Origin: Sphingosinicella sp.
GTDB lineage: Bacteria; Pseudomonadota; Alphaproteobacteria; Sphingomonadales; Sphingomonadaceae
Direction of reading: 5' to 3'
Assembly (NCBI GenBank): GCA_016793845.1
Contig: JAEULI010000028.1
Location: 1 to 48,832 of the forward strand
DNA length: 48,832 nucleotides
Shown: positions 26,346 through 36,204 of the stretch, one piece after another
Layout: the number at the start of each line of letters is the position of its first letter
How positions within the stretch are numbered: position 1 is the stretch's first letter
Made by a program: the position numbers and the translations under genes
The notes under the pieces: generated by a model
Seen by the model: only the letters and a program-made list of their open reading frames with translations
What the model was told of the DNA's origin: nothing
Database searches by the model: none

Positions 26346-27497
26346 TCAGAACCGCGTCGCGACGGTGAGGGTCGGACCGCTGCCCGGCGCGGCATCGCCC
26401 GCGATGCGGAACCGGTATTCACCGCGCAGCTCGATCGTGCCCTTGCCGATCTGTTGGGAAAGCTGTGCGCCGGGACCGAGTTCGAGGCGCGAGGCCGTGC
26501 GGGTTTCGCCGTCCTGCACGCTGCCCCATACGCCGCCGCCGATGCCGATCCGCGTCCCCTTGCGCGTTGCGACCGGATAGAGCGCGAACGCTTGCGCGCC
26601 TGCAAATCCGTCCCGCCTGTTGGCGCCGACGATACCGGCTTCGGCATAGGCGCTGAGATCGAGCGGGAGCTGTGCGTCCGCCGCGTGCCACGCGCCGCCG
26701 GAGACGCGGATGGCCCACGCATCCCGCCCCTCGCGGCCAAGGGCGATCAGCCGTTCCGCCCCGACAGTAGGGCCGCCCCGCCCAAGCGGCATCCACGCGG
26801 CACCGATCGCAGCCTGCGTGCTGCGGCCTTTGGGGCTGAGCCCGTCGTGCGCGATCGCAAGGCGGCCGAAGAGTTCGATCGGGCGCTGCGCCAGCGGATC
26901 GGGCGTGTAGCCGAGCCGGATGCCGCTCTGCCCGCCGCCGAGCAGTGGCCGGTCGCTGACGAGGCCGGAGGCGCCCTCGCGAACGAGGCTGTAGGCGTCC
27001 ATGCGCCAGCGTTTGCGCAGCGCGGAAAGCTCCGCGCGCCAGGCTGAGGCATTCGGGTGTCGGGGATCGGCGGCAAGCGCGGATGCGAAGCCCTGTGCTG
27101 CCGTGCGCCTGTCGCCCCCGGCGAGCGCGCGATACGCGGCTTCCGCGCTTCCGAATGCCGTATCTGTGCGGCCAAATTGGGTTGTCGGCACAGGTGGAAC
27201 GTTGCCGATCGTGTCCGGCCGGGGCGGTGCAGCGACGGCTGCGATCATCGTTTCCGCACTATGCTCAGGCGCGGAATGCGTCTCGATGAGCCGTCCAGCG
27301 ATCGCGGGAGCGTCGGAAGCGGCGAGCGGCGCAAGCACGTGCATGGCCGGAACGGGCTGGGCAGATCGCACCTGCGTCGCAGCCCCTCGCCGCGCGGAAA
27401 GCATCGCCGCATAGGTCACGCTGGCTTCATCGAAGCGCCAGACCGCCCACATGGTGAGCGTGACCGAAAGCATGGCGAAGGCGCGGACCGGGCGCAT
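26346..27497 (-). CDS. NfrA-like outer-membrane protein, short form
   Basis: This is a 383-residue protein with an N-terminal hydrophobic anchor or signal (about 8-22), a low-complexity linker, a TPR-like stretch (AYRALAGGDRRTAAQGFASA) and a C-terminal domain of about 200 residues rich in alternating strands. The C-terminal domain resembles the C-terminal domain of E. coli NfrA (GVGAERLI-like segment, YAEAGIVG). It ends in phenylalanine, as outer-membrane barrels do. E. coli NfrA is far longer, with many TPR units. ATG 27497 overlaps the stop of the NfrB-like gene by one base, which supports the pairing. Confidence 0.7.
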   Translation of the reverse strand: MRPVRAFAMLSVTLTMWAVWRFDEASVTYAAMLSARRGAATQVRSAQPVPAMHVLAPLAASDAPAIAGRLIETHSAPEHSAETMIAAVAAPPRPDTIGNVPPVPTTQFGRTDTAFGSAEAAYRALAGGDRRTAAQGFASALAADPRHPNASAWRAELSALRKRWRMDAYSLVREGASGLVSDRPLLGGGQSGIRLGYTPDPLAQRPIELFGRLAIAHDGLSPKGRSTQAAIGAAWMPLGRGGPTVGAERLIALGREGRDAWAIRVSGGAWHAADAQLPLDLSAYAEAGIVGANRRDGFAGAQAFALYPVATRKGTRIGIGGGVWGSVQDGETRTASRLELGPGAQLSQQIGKGTIELRGEYRFRIAGDAAPGSGPTLTVATRF

Positions 27498-28909
27498 CAG
27501 TCGTGCGCCAGCTTTTCCGGGAACCGGTGCGCGGTCTTTTCCCACACCGGCGCCGTTTTCCGAATCGCGCCGCGCACATAGAGCGCGGAGGCCCTGAGCG
27601 CTGCGAGGAAGTTCACGATGTTGCCGATGAAGGCGCGGGGGAGGGCGCGGACGGCTTCGATGATGCCGTGCTGGCGCCCTGTGAACATCATGCGCATGGC
27701 AAGCCGCCAGGCGAGCAGGATGGTCGTGAGGCGGAGCAGCCCGTGGAGCGCCGAGCCGGGCTCGACGACGGCGGGCAGCAGGCGCGCGTCCGGCACCGTG
27801 CCCTTCAGCACGATCGCGGCCGCGTAGGCGAGCGCCCCCACATAGGCGACGATCACGACGAGCGCGTTCAAAAGCGCCTTGCGGTCCCGCATCAGCATGT
27901 AGCGCGCGGCGAGGCCGCCCTGCCAGCCGATCCGGTCCCAGCCTTGGAGCGCGATGCCGAGCAGCCAGCGCGATTTCTGCCGGACGGCGGCTTCGAGCGT
28001 CGCCGGGAAATGCTCCCGCGTTGTCACGTGCGGAGCACCGGCACGGCCGGGAATGCGGACGAAGATCGCCTTGCCGCCGCGCGCATGGATGCGGTGGCCG
28101 AGTTCGTAATCCTCGGTCAGCGAGACGGGATCGAACGGCGCCCCGCCAAGGTCGTCCGCGATCCAACCCATCATCGCGCGCTCGAAACCGCAGGCGACAC
28201 CGGCGGCGGGGATCGCGGCGCCGATCGCCTCGCGCACCACCATGTCCTTGGTGTGGCTTTCGGCAAATTCGTCGAGATAATGACCGGCGATCCAGCGCGA
28301 CTCCGCGTCCGCGAAGGGAACCACCGGCAATTGCACCATCGCCTTTGCCGGGATCAGATAGTCGATGACGCCAAGCTCGCGCGGATGCACCACATCTTCG
28401 GCGTCGTGCAGCACGATCGCCTTGAAGCGTACGCCATAAGCCTCTTCGTGCCGGCACATCGCGCGCCAGATGGCGTTCAGGCAATGCGCCTTCGTCGTGG
28501 GGCCATCCCGCTCGACGACGACGAGAGCGATGCGCGGATCGGCAAGCCCGGCAACGACGCGCAGCGTCGCCGCGTCATTCGGATAGACGCCGACGAACAC
28601 CCGGTAATGCGGAAAGATCATGCGCCGCGTGAATGCGCCGAGCATCGGCCCGATAACCTCCGCCTCGTCCCACGCCGGAACGAACACGGCGATCGGCGCC
28701 GATCTCGTGCCGCCGTCGGGAAGCGAGCGCGCGTCGCTGCGCCTGCGCACGCGGTAGACCGTCATCCGCCGCCAGATCTGGCGCGCGAAATAGAGCATGT
28801 CGAAAAGCAGATCGTCGAGACTCGATACGGCAACACCCACCGCCGCGAGAAGCAGCAGCTCTCGCGTCAGCAGCCAGTATCCGGCCAGCCAGACGTATGG
28901 ATCCCCCAA
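27497..28909 (-). CDS. nfrB: NfrB-like membrane glycosyltransferase without C-terminal c-di-GMP domain
   Basis: This is a processive-type GT2 glycosyltransferase of the inner membrane, 470 residues from the TTG at 28909. After a first membrane helix come the substrate motifs HDAEDV (about 168-173), TED (about 265-267) and QKSRW (about 311-315), then four hydrophobic helices. The match to E. coli NfrB is close along the whole length ([41 protein letters not shown]). E. coli NfrB continues past this point for about 250 residues carrying an MshEN-type domain, which is absent here. The start is uncertain: GTG 29035 would overlap the thyA promoter region. It diverges from thyA. Confidence 0.84.
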   Translation of the reverse strand: MGDPYVWLAGYWLLTRELLLLAAVGVAVSSLDDLLFDMLYFARQIWRRMTVYRVRRRSDARSLPDGGTRSAPIAVFVPAWDEAEVIGPMLGAFTRRMIFPHYRVFVGVYPNDAATLRVVAGLADPRIALVVVERDGPTTKAHCLNAIWRAMCRHEEAYGVRFKAIVLHDAEDVVHPRELGVIDYLIPAKAMVQLPVVPFADAESRWIAGHYLDEFAESHTKDMVVREAIGAAIPAAGVACGFERAMMGWIADDLGGAPFDPVSLTEDYELGHRIHARGGKAIFVRIPGRAGAPHVTTREHFPATLEAAVRQKSRWLLGIALQGWDRIGWQGGLAARYMLMRDRKALLNALVVIVAYVGALAYAAAIVLKGTVPDARLLPAVVEPGSALHGLLRLTTILLAWRLAMRMMFTGRQHGIIEAVRALPRAFIGNIVNFLAALRASALYVRGAIRKTAPVWEKTAHRFPEKLAHD

Positions 28910-29037
28910 CGCTGAACGATCCCCCCGTTCAGAAACGTATCCGTAATGAAAGCTGTTCGCGCCGATTCGGCAAGTCCTTAATTTTGAAGGATTTGCGGCG
29001 CTCGCCAAGCGACCTTCCCCGGCGTATACCTGCACCC

Positions 29038-29832
29038 ATGCAGCAATATCTCGATCTTCTCGCCCGCGTCCGCCGTCACGGCACGCAGCGCGGCGACCGC
29101 ACCGGCACGGGCACGCTCAGCGTTTTCGGGCACCAGATGCGCTTCGATCTCGCCGACGGCTTCCCGATGCTGACGACGAAGAAGCTGCACCTGAAATCGA
29201 TCGTGCACGAGTTGCTGTGGTTCCTCGCGGGGGACACCAACATCCGCTACCTGAAAGAGAATGGCGTCTCGATCTGGGATGACTGGGCGAACAGCGAAGG
29301 CGAGCTCGGCCCGGTCTACGGCAAGCAGTGGCGCCGCTGGGAAACGCCGGACGGGCGCGTGATCGATCAGGTTTCGCACCTCGTCGAGATGATCCGCCGC
29401 AATCCCGAATCGCGGCGCCTGATCGTCTCGGCATGGAATGTCGCGGAGGTGGACAGCATGGCGCTGCCGCCCTGCCACTGCCTCTTCCAGTTCTACGTCG
29501 CCGAAGGCCGGCTCTCCTGCCAGCTCTATCAGCGTAGCGCCGACGTGTTCCTCGGCGTGCCGTTCAACATCGCGTCCTACGCGCTCCTCACGCAGATGAT
29601 GGCGCAGGTGACGGGCCTGAAACCGGGCGAATTCGTCCACAGCTTCGGCGACGCGCACCTTTACCTCAACCATCTCGAACAGGCCGACCTGCAACTGACC
29701 CGCCGCCCGATGGCGCTCCCCGAGATGCGCATCAACCCGGACGTGAAGGACATCTTCGGCTTCCGCTACGACGACTTCGAACTCGTCGGCTACGAAGCGC
29801 ACCCGCACATCAAGGCGCCGGTGGCGGTGTGA
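29038..29832 (+). CDS. thyA: Thymidylate synthase ThyA
   Basis: ThyA converts dUMP to dTMP with methylenetetrahydrofolate, giving dihydrofolate that the next gene product reduces. The protein has 264 residues, the same as E. coli, with the nucleophile at C146 in [11 protein letters not shown] and the N-terminal [11 protein letters not shown] segment. ATG 29038 is chosen by alignment; the open frame continues upstream without meaning. It overlaps folA by 4 bases (GTGA). Confidence 0.96.
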   Translation: MQQYLDLLARVRRHGTQRGDRTGTGTLSVFGHQMRFDLADGFPMLTTKKLHLKSIVHELLWFLAGDTNIRYLKENGVSIWDDWANSEGELGPVYGKQWRRWETPDGRVIDQVSHLVEMIRRNPESRRLIVSAWNVAEVDSMALPPCHCLFQFYVAEGRLSCQLYQRSADVFLGVPFNIASYALLTQMMAQVTGLKPGEFVHSFGDAHLYLNHLEQADLQLTRRPMALPEMRINPDVKDIFGFRYDDFELVGYEAHPHIKAPVAV

Positions 29833-30344
29833 CCCCGACTTATCGGCCGGACATCGTCCTCGTCGTTGCGCGTGCCGACAACCGGGTGATCGGCAAGGAC
29901 GGCGCAATGCCGTGGCACCTTTCCGAAGACCTGAAGCGCTTCAAGCGGATCACCGTCGGAAAGCCCGTGATCATGGGCCGCAAGACCTTCGAATCGATCG
30001 GCAAGCCGCTGCCGGGACGGCACAATATCGTGCTCACGCGCCAGCCGGGCTGGCAGGCGGAGGGCGTGACCGTGGTGCCGAACCTTGCCGAAGCGATCGC
30101 GGCGGCGGGCCTTGATCCGCGCACACGCGCCGATGCGATCATGGTGGTGGGCGGCGCGGAGATTTATGCGCAGGCGCTCCCCTTCGCGACGCGCATCGAG
30201 CTGACCGAAATTCATGCCGCACCCGATGGCGATACCTATTTTCCAGAGCTTGATCCCGCGCGCTGGCGTGAGACCTTCCGCGAAGTTCATCCGGCGGGGG
30301 AAACGCACCCCGCCTTTGATTTCGTGACGCTGGAGGCGGCTTGA
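29829..30344 (+). CDS. folA: Dihydrofolate reductase FolA
   Basis: FolA reduces dihydrofolate to tetrahydrofolate with NADPH. The 171-residue protein has the substrate-site segment [18 protein letters not shown], the NADPH segment [18 protein letters not shown] and [15 protein letters not shown] 29829 overlaps the thyA stop, and its own stop overlaps the next gene as TGATG. Coupling with thyA matches the shared folate cycle. Confidence 0.95.
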   Translation: MTPTYRPDIVLVVARADNRVIGKDGAMPWHLSEDLKRFKRITVGKPVIMGRKTFESIGKPLPGRHNIVLTRQPGWQAEGVTVVPNLAEAIAAAGLDPRTRADAIMVVGGAEIYAQALPFATRIELTEIHAAPDGDTYFPELDPARWRETFREVHPAGETHPAFDFVTLEAA

Positions 30345-31501
30345 TGGCGAAGGCGAAGGTGCGCAGGCGGCGCTGGCCGTGGATCGTGGCGGCGCTGGTC
30401 GTGCTTGCCGCGGCGCTGTTCTTCGGCCTCGCCCCCGGCATCCTCGAGCGATCGATGAACCGCATCGCGGGTTCGGGCGAATGGACCGTCAGCCCCGCCG
30501 CGCAGGCGCTGCACGACCGGCTCGTGATCGCCGATCTCCACTCCGACACGCTGCTCTGGAAACGCGATCCCGAAGCGCGCGCCGAGCGCGGCCATGTCGA
30601 TCTGCCGCGGCTTCAGGACGGCAACGTGAAGCTGCAGATCTTCTCCTCCGTCACCAAGACGCCGAAGGGTCAGAACTACGAGGCGAACGGCGCCGATACC
30701 GACAACATCACCATGCTCGCCATTGCGCAGCTCCAGCCGCCGCGCACATGGGATTCGCTGCTCCAGCGCTCGCTCTGGCACGCCGAGCGGATGCAGCGCG
30801 CGAAGGGCTACCGGCTCGTGCAGACAGTGCGCGATCTCGATGCGCTGCTCGCCGACAGGACCGCGACCGGCGCGCTGCTTTCGATCGAAGGGCTGCAGAA
30901 CCTCGAAGGCAAGCTCGGCAACGTCGACGTGCTGTTCGATGCGGGCTACCGCATGGCGGGCCTCACGCACTTCTTCGACAACGAACTCGCAGGCTCGATG
31001 CACGGGCTCGAAAAGGGCGGACTCACCCCGCTCGGCCGTGACGTCATCCGTCGCATGGAAGCGAAGGGCATGGTCGTCGATCTCGCCCACGCCAGCCACA
31101 AGACCGTCGCCGAGGCGCTGAAGCTGGTGACGAAGCCGGTCGTCTACAGCCACGGCGGCGTCAAGGCGACGTGCAACACCAACCGCAACCTCACCGACGA
31201 GGAAATCCGCGGCATCGCGGCAACGGGCGGCGTGATCGGCATCGGTTTCTGGGATGCCGCCGTGTGCGAGCCGACGCCGCAGGCGACGGCGCGCGCGATG
31301 CGGCACGTGCGCGATCTCGTCGGTATCGATCACGTCGCGCTCGGGTCGGACTGGGACGGCGCGACGACCGTGGGCGTCGATGCCGCGCACCTTCCGGCGG
31401 TCACACAGGCGCTTCTCGATCAGGGTTTCACCGAAACCGAAATTGAGAAGGCGATGGGCGGCAACGTGCTCCGCGTGCTCCGCGCCACCTTGCCGCGCTA
31501 G
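30344..31501 (+). CDS. Membrane-anchored M19 dipeptidase
   Basis: This 385-residue M19 peptidase has a basic N terminus and an uncleaved-looking membrane helix (about 11-28, IVAALVVLAAALFFGL), unlike the signal peptide of the enzyme at 16227. Metal-site segments are ADLHSDTLLW, LLSIEGLQNLEG, VVDLAHASHKT, VVYSHGGVKA and LGSDWDGATT. ATG 30344 overlaps folA by one base. Its place after thyA-folA is a matter of operon layout more than pathway. It shares the fold, but not close identity, with the first dipeptidase. Confidence 0.88.
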   Translation: MAKAKVRRRRWPWIVAALVVLAAALFFGLAPGILERSMNRIAGSGEWTVSPAAQALHDRLVIADLHSDTLLWKRDPEARAERGHVDLPRLQDGNVKLQIFSSVTKTPKGQNYEANGADTDNITMLAIAQLQPPRTWDSLLQRSLWHAERMQRAKGYRLVQTVRDLDALLADRTATGALLSIEGLQNLEGKLGNVDVLFDAGYRMAGLTHFFDNELAGSMHGLEKGGLTPLGRDVIRRMEAKGMVVDLAHASHKTVAEALKLVTKPVVYSHGGVKATCNTNRNLTDEEIRGIAATGGVIGIGFWDAAVCEPTPQATARAMRHVRDLVGIDHVALGSDWDGATTVGVDAAHLPAVTQALLDQGFTETEIEKAMGGNVLRVLRATLPR

Positions 31502-31525
31502 GCCGGTCAGGATAGCAGGGCGGCC

Positions 31526-32455
31526 ATGGAACGCATCACGGGGGATGCGCCGCTCGCCAAGGCCCTGCGCGGCGGCGTCGCGGCGATCGGCAATTTCGAC
31601 GGCTTTCACATCGGCCATCAGGCGGTGGTGGGCCGAGCGCTCGAACGTGCGCGCTCAGAAGGGCTGCCCACGCTCGCGCTCACCTTCGATCCGCACCCCG
31701 CGCGACTGTTCCGCCCGCAATCGCCACCGTTCGCGCTGACGACGACCGACCAGAAGCTCGATCTTCTGGAAGCCTTCGGCGTGGACGCCGCCATCGTGCT
31801 ACGCTTCGATGCGGCGTTCGCGGCGCTCCCCGCCGATGAATTCGTCTCCGGCGTTCTCGTCGGGCGCCTCGGCCTTTCCGGTACCGTCACCGGCGAGGAC
31901 TTCACCTTCGGGCGCGGCGCGAGCGGCGACACGGCGAAACTGCTCGAATTCGGTGCGGCCCACGGCCTAATTCCCGAAACCGTCGCGCCGGTGCGCGACG
32001 AAGGTTCGGCGATCATCTCCTCCACGCGCGTGCGCGCCGCGCTGCAGGCGGGCCACTGCCGCGAGGCCGCCGCATTGATGGGGCGGCCCTTCGCCATTCG
32101 CGGCACGGTGGAACACGGCGACAAGCGCGGCCGCACGATCGACGTGCCGACCGCGAACGTCGCGATCGGCGCCGAATACGTGCGTCCGGCCTACGGCATC
32201 TATGCCGTGCGCTGCCGCCTTGAGGACGGGCGCGTGGTGGATGGTGTCGCGAACCTCGGCATCCGGCCGATGTTCACGCCGCCGAAGGAGCTGCTCGAAG
32301 TCCACTTGTTCGGCTACGCGGGCGACCTCTACGGGCAGACCATCGAGACGCAGCTCATCGCGCATCTGCGCCCTGAAATGAAACTCGCCAGCCTCGAGGC
32401 GCTGAAGGCGCAGATCGCCAAGGATATCGTGGACGCGCGCGCCGCTCTCCTCTAG
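31526..32455 (+). CDS. ribF: Bifunctional riboflavin kinase/FAD synthetase RibF
   Basis: RibF phosphorylates riboflavin to FMN and adenylates it to FAD. The 309-residue protein has the N-terminal nucleotidyl transferase motifs GNFDGFHIGHQ and LTFDPHPARLF plus ISSTRVRAAL. The C-terminal kinase domain has DVPTANVAIG and YGIYAVRCRLEDGRVVDGVAN. It starts 24 bases after the dipeptidase gene and ends 5 bases before ileS. The order ribF-ileS-lspA is widespread in proteobacteria. Confidence 0.95.
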   Translation: MERITGDAPLAKALRGGVAAIGNFDGFHIGHQAVVGRALERARSEGLPTLALTFDPHPARLFRPQSPPFALTTTDQKLDLLEAFGVDAAIVLRFDAAFAALPADEFVSGVLVGRLGLSGTVTGEDFTFGRGASGDTAKLLEFGAAHGLIPETVAPVRDEGSAIISSTRVRAALQAGHCREAAALMGRPFAIRGTVEHGDKRGRTIDVPTANVAIGAEYVRPAYGIYAVRCRLEDGRVVDGVANLGIRPMFTPPKELLEVHLFGYAGDLYGQTIETQLIAHLRPEMKLASLEALKAQIAKDIVDARAALL

Positions 32456-32460
32456 GGCGT

Positions 32461-35277
32461 ATGCCCGATATGAGCGACGATACCCGTAAAGACTACCGCG
32501 ACACCGTCTTCCTGCCGAAGACCGATTTCCCGATGAAGGCCGGCCTTGCCGAGGCGGAGCCGAAGTGGCTCGCCCGCTGGCAGGGCCTCGACTTCTACAA
32601 GCGGCTTCGCAACGAGCGGAAGGGCCGCGAAAAGTTCGTGCTGCACGACGGCCCGCCTTACGCCAATGGCGACATGCACATCGGCCACGCACTCAATCAC
32701 GTTCTCAAGGACATGGTGGTGCGCACGCAGACGCTGCTCGGCAAGGACGCGCCTTACGTGCCCGGCTGGGACTGCCACGGCCTTCCGATCGAATGGAAGG
32801 TCGAGGAGGAATACCGCAAGAAGGGTAAGAACAAGGACGAGGTCGACCCCAAGGCGTTCCGCGCCGAGTGCCGCGCCTACGCGCAGAACTGGGTGAACCG
32901 CCAGCGCGAGCAATTGAAGCGCCTCGGCATCAACGGCGACTGGGACAATCCGTACCTCACGATGGATTTCCAGGCGGAATCGATCATCGTCGCCGAACTG
33001 CTCAAGGTGGCGGAAAGCGGCCAGCTTTATCGCGGCGCGAAGCCGGTGATGTGGTCGCCGGTGGAAAAGACAGCGCTCGCCGAGGCGGAGGTCGAATACG
33101 AAGACATCGTTTCCACGCAGGTGGACGTGGCGTTCGAGATCACCGAGGCGCCGAACGCGCCGGAACTGGTCGGCGCCCACGCTGTGATCTGGACGACGAC
33201 CCCGTGGACACTGCCGGTGAACCGGGCTTTGGCGTATGGGCCGGACCTCGACTACGTACTTGTCGAGACTGGTGGCAAACGTCTGCTTGTTGCCGAAGCG
33301 CTGCTTGCTCCGACGCTGGCACGCTATGGCGCGCAACCATCGGGTGCCGCAAAACCGGTCAAGGGCGCCGATCTCGCCGCTGCCGTCGCACGCCACCCAT
33401 GGCATCACCTCGGCGGTTTCTTCGCCGAGCCGCGTCCTCTGCTCGCGGGCGATTTCGTCACGACTGACACCGGCACGGGCATCGTCCACATGGCGCCGGA
33501 CCACGGCGAGGACGACTTCTGGCTGTGCAAGGCGAACGGTATCGAGCCGAAGTTCGTGGTGGGGCCGGATGGCACCTATCAGGCGGATTGGCCGGTGGTC
33601 GGCGGCAATCACGTCTACAAGGTGAACGCGCCGGATGGCCCCGTGTGCACGGCGCTGAAAGAGGTCGGCGCGCTGCTCGCGGCGAGCGCGGACTACACGC
33701 ACTCCTATCCGCACTCCTGGCGCTCCAAGGCCAAGGTCATCTTCCGCTGCACGCCGCAGTGGTTCGTGCCGATGGACAAACCGATCGACGGCCAGATCCC
33801 GCTCTGCAAGACCGAAGCCGATATCCGCAGCGCGCAGGGGCAGGGCCGCACGCTCCGCGAAACCGCGATGTCGGAGATCGAGCGCGTGCGCTGGGTGCCG
33901 GAGCGCGGCGCGAACCGCATCGGCGCGATGGTCGCCGGGCGGCCGGACTGGGTGCTCTCGCGCCAGCGCGCGTGGGGCGTGCCGATCACGCTGTTCGTGC
34001 ACCGGCAGACGGGCGAATATCTCGTCGACGCGGAGGTCAACGCCCGCATCGTCGCGGCGGTTCGGGCTGAAGGCGTCGATGCGTGGACCGGCACCGATCC
34101 GCAGGTCTTCCTCGGGGATCGCTACAAGGCGGACGATTACGAGCGCATCGGCGATATCCTCGACGTGTGGTTCGATTCGGGCTGCACGCACGCCTTCGTG
34201 CTCGAATCGGGCCGCTGGCCGGATCTGCGCTGGCCTGCCGACCTCTATCTCGAAGGGTCGGACCAGCATCGCGGCTGGTTCCAGTCCTCGCTGCTCCAAT
34301 CCTGCGTCACGCGCGGCCGCGCGCCTTATGACGCGGTCGTCACGCACGGCTTCACGCTCGATGCGTCGGGCCGCAAGATGTCGAAGAGCCTCGGCAACAC
34401 CATCGATCCCAACAAGGTGATCGGCGAAAGCGGCGGCGACGTGCTGCGCTTGTGGGCGGTGAACGTCGATTGGCGCGAGGATCATCGCATCGGGCCGGAA
34501 ATCATGCGCGGCATGACCGATGCCTACCGCAAGATTCGCAACACCTTCCGCTATCTGCTCGGCGCGCTCGATGGCTTCGACGAAGCCGAACGCATCGCGG
34601 CGTCCGAAATGCCGGAGCTGGAACGCTGGGTGCTGCACCGCCTCGCGGAGCTGAGCGCCGAACTGCGCCAATGCGTGAACGATTACGATTTCACGCGCTA
34701 CGTGACCGTGCTGCAGGCGTTCTGCGTCCACGATCTCAGCGCCTTCTACTTCGATGTGCGCAAGGACAGCCTCTATTGTGACGCCGTGACGTCACCGAAA
34801 CGACGCGCCTGCCGCACGGTGATGGATGTGCTGTTCCACGCGCTCACCCGCTGGTTCGCGCCGGTGCTGGTGTTCACCGCCGAGGAAACCTGGCAGGCCC
34901 GCTTCCCGAGCGAAGACGGCTCCGTGCACCTGCTCGACTGGCCGGAAATCGATGCGTCGTGGCTGGACGCGGCGCTGGGCGAGAAGTGGGCAGCGATCCG
35001 CGCGGCGCGTGAAAGCGTCACCGAAGCGATCGAGCCGTTCCGCCGCGAAAAGACGATCCGTTCGTCGAACGAGGCGGTCGTGCGCCTCCCCGAAGTCGCC
35101 GGCATCGCTGCAGCAGACTTCGCCGAAGTTTCGATCGTCAGCGCAGTCGAATATGGCGGCGATGCCACGGTGGTGACGCGCACCGAGGCCGAAAAGTGCG
35201 CGCGCTGCTGGCGCCACACCGGCGATGTCGATCCGGCGACGGAGCTTTGCGTGCGCTGCGACGAGGTTCTCGCGTGA
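32461..35277 (+). CDS. ileS: Isoleucyl-tRNA synthetase
   Basis: IleS charges tRNA-Ile and edits misactivated valine. The 938-residue protein has the class I HIGH motif (ANGDMHIGHALNH) near residue 70. The editing domain has WTTTPWTLPVNRAL, and the KMSKS loop lies at about residue 639 (GRKMSKSLGN). A C-terminal zinc finger has KCARCW and LCVRC. ATG 32461 or ATG 32470 may start it. The stop overlaps the GTG of lspA by 4 bases. Confidence 0.96.
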   Translation: MPDMSDDTRKDYRDTVFLPKTDFPMKAGLAEAEPKWLARWQGLDFYKRLRNERKGREKFVLHDGPPYANGDMHIGHALNHVLKDMVVRTQTLLGKDAPYVPGWDCHGLPIEWKVEEEYRKKGKNKDEVDPKAFRAECRAYAQNWVNRQREQLKRLGINGDWDNPYLTMDFQAESIIVAELLKVAESGQLYRGAKPVMWSPVEKTALAEAEVEYEDIVSTQVDVAFEITEAPNAPELVGAHAVIWTTTPWTLPVNRALAYGPDLDYVLVETGGKRLLVAEALLAPTLARYGAQPSGAAKPVKGADLAAAVARHPWHHLGGFFAEPRPLLAGDFVTTDTGTGIVHMAPDHGEDDFWLCKANGIEPKFVVGPDGTYQADWPVVGGNHVYKVNAPDGPVCTALKEVGALLAASADYTHSYPHSWRSKAKVIFRCTPQWFVPMDKPIDGQIPLCKTEADIRSAQGQGRTLRETAMSEIERVRWVPERGANRIGAMVAGRPDWVLSRQRAWGVPITLFVHRQTGEYLVDAEVNARIVAAVRAEGVDAWTGTDPQVFLGDRYKADDYERIGDILDVWFDSGCTHAFVLESGRWPDLRWPADLYLEGSDQHRGWFQSSLLQSCVTRGRAPYDAVVTHGFTLDASGRKMSKSLGNTIDPNKVIGESGGDVLRLWAVNVDWREDHRIGPEIMRGMTDAYRKIRNTFRYLLGALDGFDEAERIAASEMPELERWVLHRLAELSAELRQCVNDYDFTRYVTVLQAFCVHDLSAFYFDVRKDSLYCDAVTSPKRRACRTVMDVLFHALTRWFAPVLVFTAEETWQARFPSEDGSVHLLDWPEIDASWLDAALGEKWAAIRAARESVTEAIEPFRREKTIRSSNEAVVRLPEVAGIAAADFAEVSIVSAVEYGGDATVVTRTEAEKCARCWRHTGDVDPATELCVRCDEVLA

Positions 35278-35753
35278 CGGCGGCGAAAGGCTATCTCGTC
35301 GCGGCGGCGATTTTCGTCGTCGATCAGCTCGTGAAGCTGTGGATCATCGCAGGGATCGGCCTGCAGGCGAAGGGCAGCATCAACCTGCTGCCAATCCTCA
35401 GCCTCACATGGGTGGAAAATCGCGGCGTTTCCATGGGTCTCCTGCAGGCGGATGGCGCCAAGGAGCGCTGGATTCTCACCGGCGTCACCGCGCTCATCGC
35501 GGCGGGCGTTGCGTGGTGGATGCGCAAGGAAACGAACCGCATCGACATTCTCGCGCTCGCGCTCGTGCTCGGCGGCGCGCTTGGCAACATCGTCGATCGC
35601 GTGCGTTTCGGGTATGTCGTCGATTTCGTGCACGTCCACGTGGGGACGTGGAGCTTTTATGTCTTCAATGTCGCCGACGCGGCGATTACGATAGGTGTCG
35701 CAATCCTGTTGCTGCGCGCGTTCTTCGAACGCAAGCCTGCGGCAGCAGAATGA
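35274..35753 (+). CDS. lspA: Lipoprotein signal peptidase LspA
   Basis: LspA cuts signal peptides from diacylated prolipoproteins in the inner membrane. The 159-residue protein has four membrane helices and the two catalytic aspartates D117 (YVVDFVHV) and D135 (FNVADAAI), with the NR(G)VSMG loop. GTG 35274 overlaps ileS. The next gene encodes a lipoprotein that would be a direct client. Confidence 0.95.
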   Translation: MTAAKGYLVAAAIFVVDQLVKLWIIAGIGLQAKGSINLLPILSLTWVENRGVSMGLLQADGAKERWILTGVTALIAAGVAWWMRKETNRIDILALALVLGGALGNIVDRVRFGYVVDFVHVHVGTWSFYVFNVADAAITIGVAILLLRAFFERKPAAAE

Positions 35754-35769
35754 AGTGGAGTTGAAAAGC

Positions 35770-36201
35770 ATGTCTTCCCTGACGCGCGCCGCTCTTGCGG
35801 CGATCACGGCGCTTGGCCTTTCCGCCTGCGGCAGCAGCGGCATCTTCGGGCGTGATGCGCCGGACGAGTTCGCCATCGGCCGTGCCGCGCCGCTCGTCGT
35901 GCCGCCGGACTACAACCTCGCGCCGCCGCGCCCCGGTGCCCCGCGCCCGATGGAAACCGACGCGCAGACGCAGGCGATGGAAGCGCTGTTCGGCCCCGGC
36001 GTGCGCCCTGCCCCGAAATCGGCCGGCGAACAGAAGCTGCTCGACGACGCAGGCGCCGCCCGCCCCGATCCCTCGGCGCGCTCCACGGCGGGCGATCCGA
36101 GCACGGAGGTCGTCAACAAGGGCGCACTTCTGAAAACGATCATCGACGCGCAGCCGGGCAGCAGCGATCCGGCGACGGCAAGCGTTTCGATCGGCGGCTG
36201 A
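35770..36201 (+). CDS. DUF3035 family lipoprotein
   Basis: This is a 143-residue lipoprotein with signal peptide and lipobox LGLSAC (C20 the lipidated residue). It then has APDEFAIGRAAPLVVPPDY, the defining DUF3035 segment, and a low-complexity proline- and alanine-rich body. DUF3035 proteins include a lipoprotein reported as a BAM complex subunit (BamF) in alphaproteobacteria; I state this from memory and with moderate certainty. It follows lspA by 16 bases and ends three bases before the convergent HerA-like gene. Confidence 0.82.
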   Translation: MSSLTRAALAAITALGLSACGSSGIFGRDAPDEFAIGRAAPLVVPPDYNLAPPRPGAPRPMETDAQTQAMEALFGPGVRPAPKSAGEQKLLDDAGAARPDPSARSTAGDPSTEVVNKGALLKTIIDAQPGSSDPATASVSIGG

Positions 36202-36204
36202 TCG

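Noticed and set aside
26346-28484. Continuous 712-residue frame spanning the NfrA-like gene and part of nfrB
   Set aside because: The upstream part is a shadow frame of nfrB; the NfrA-like gene starts at ATG 27497, overlapping the nfrB stop.
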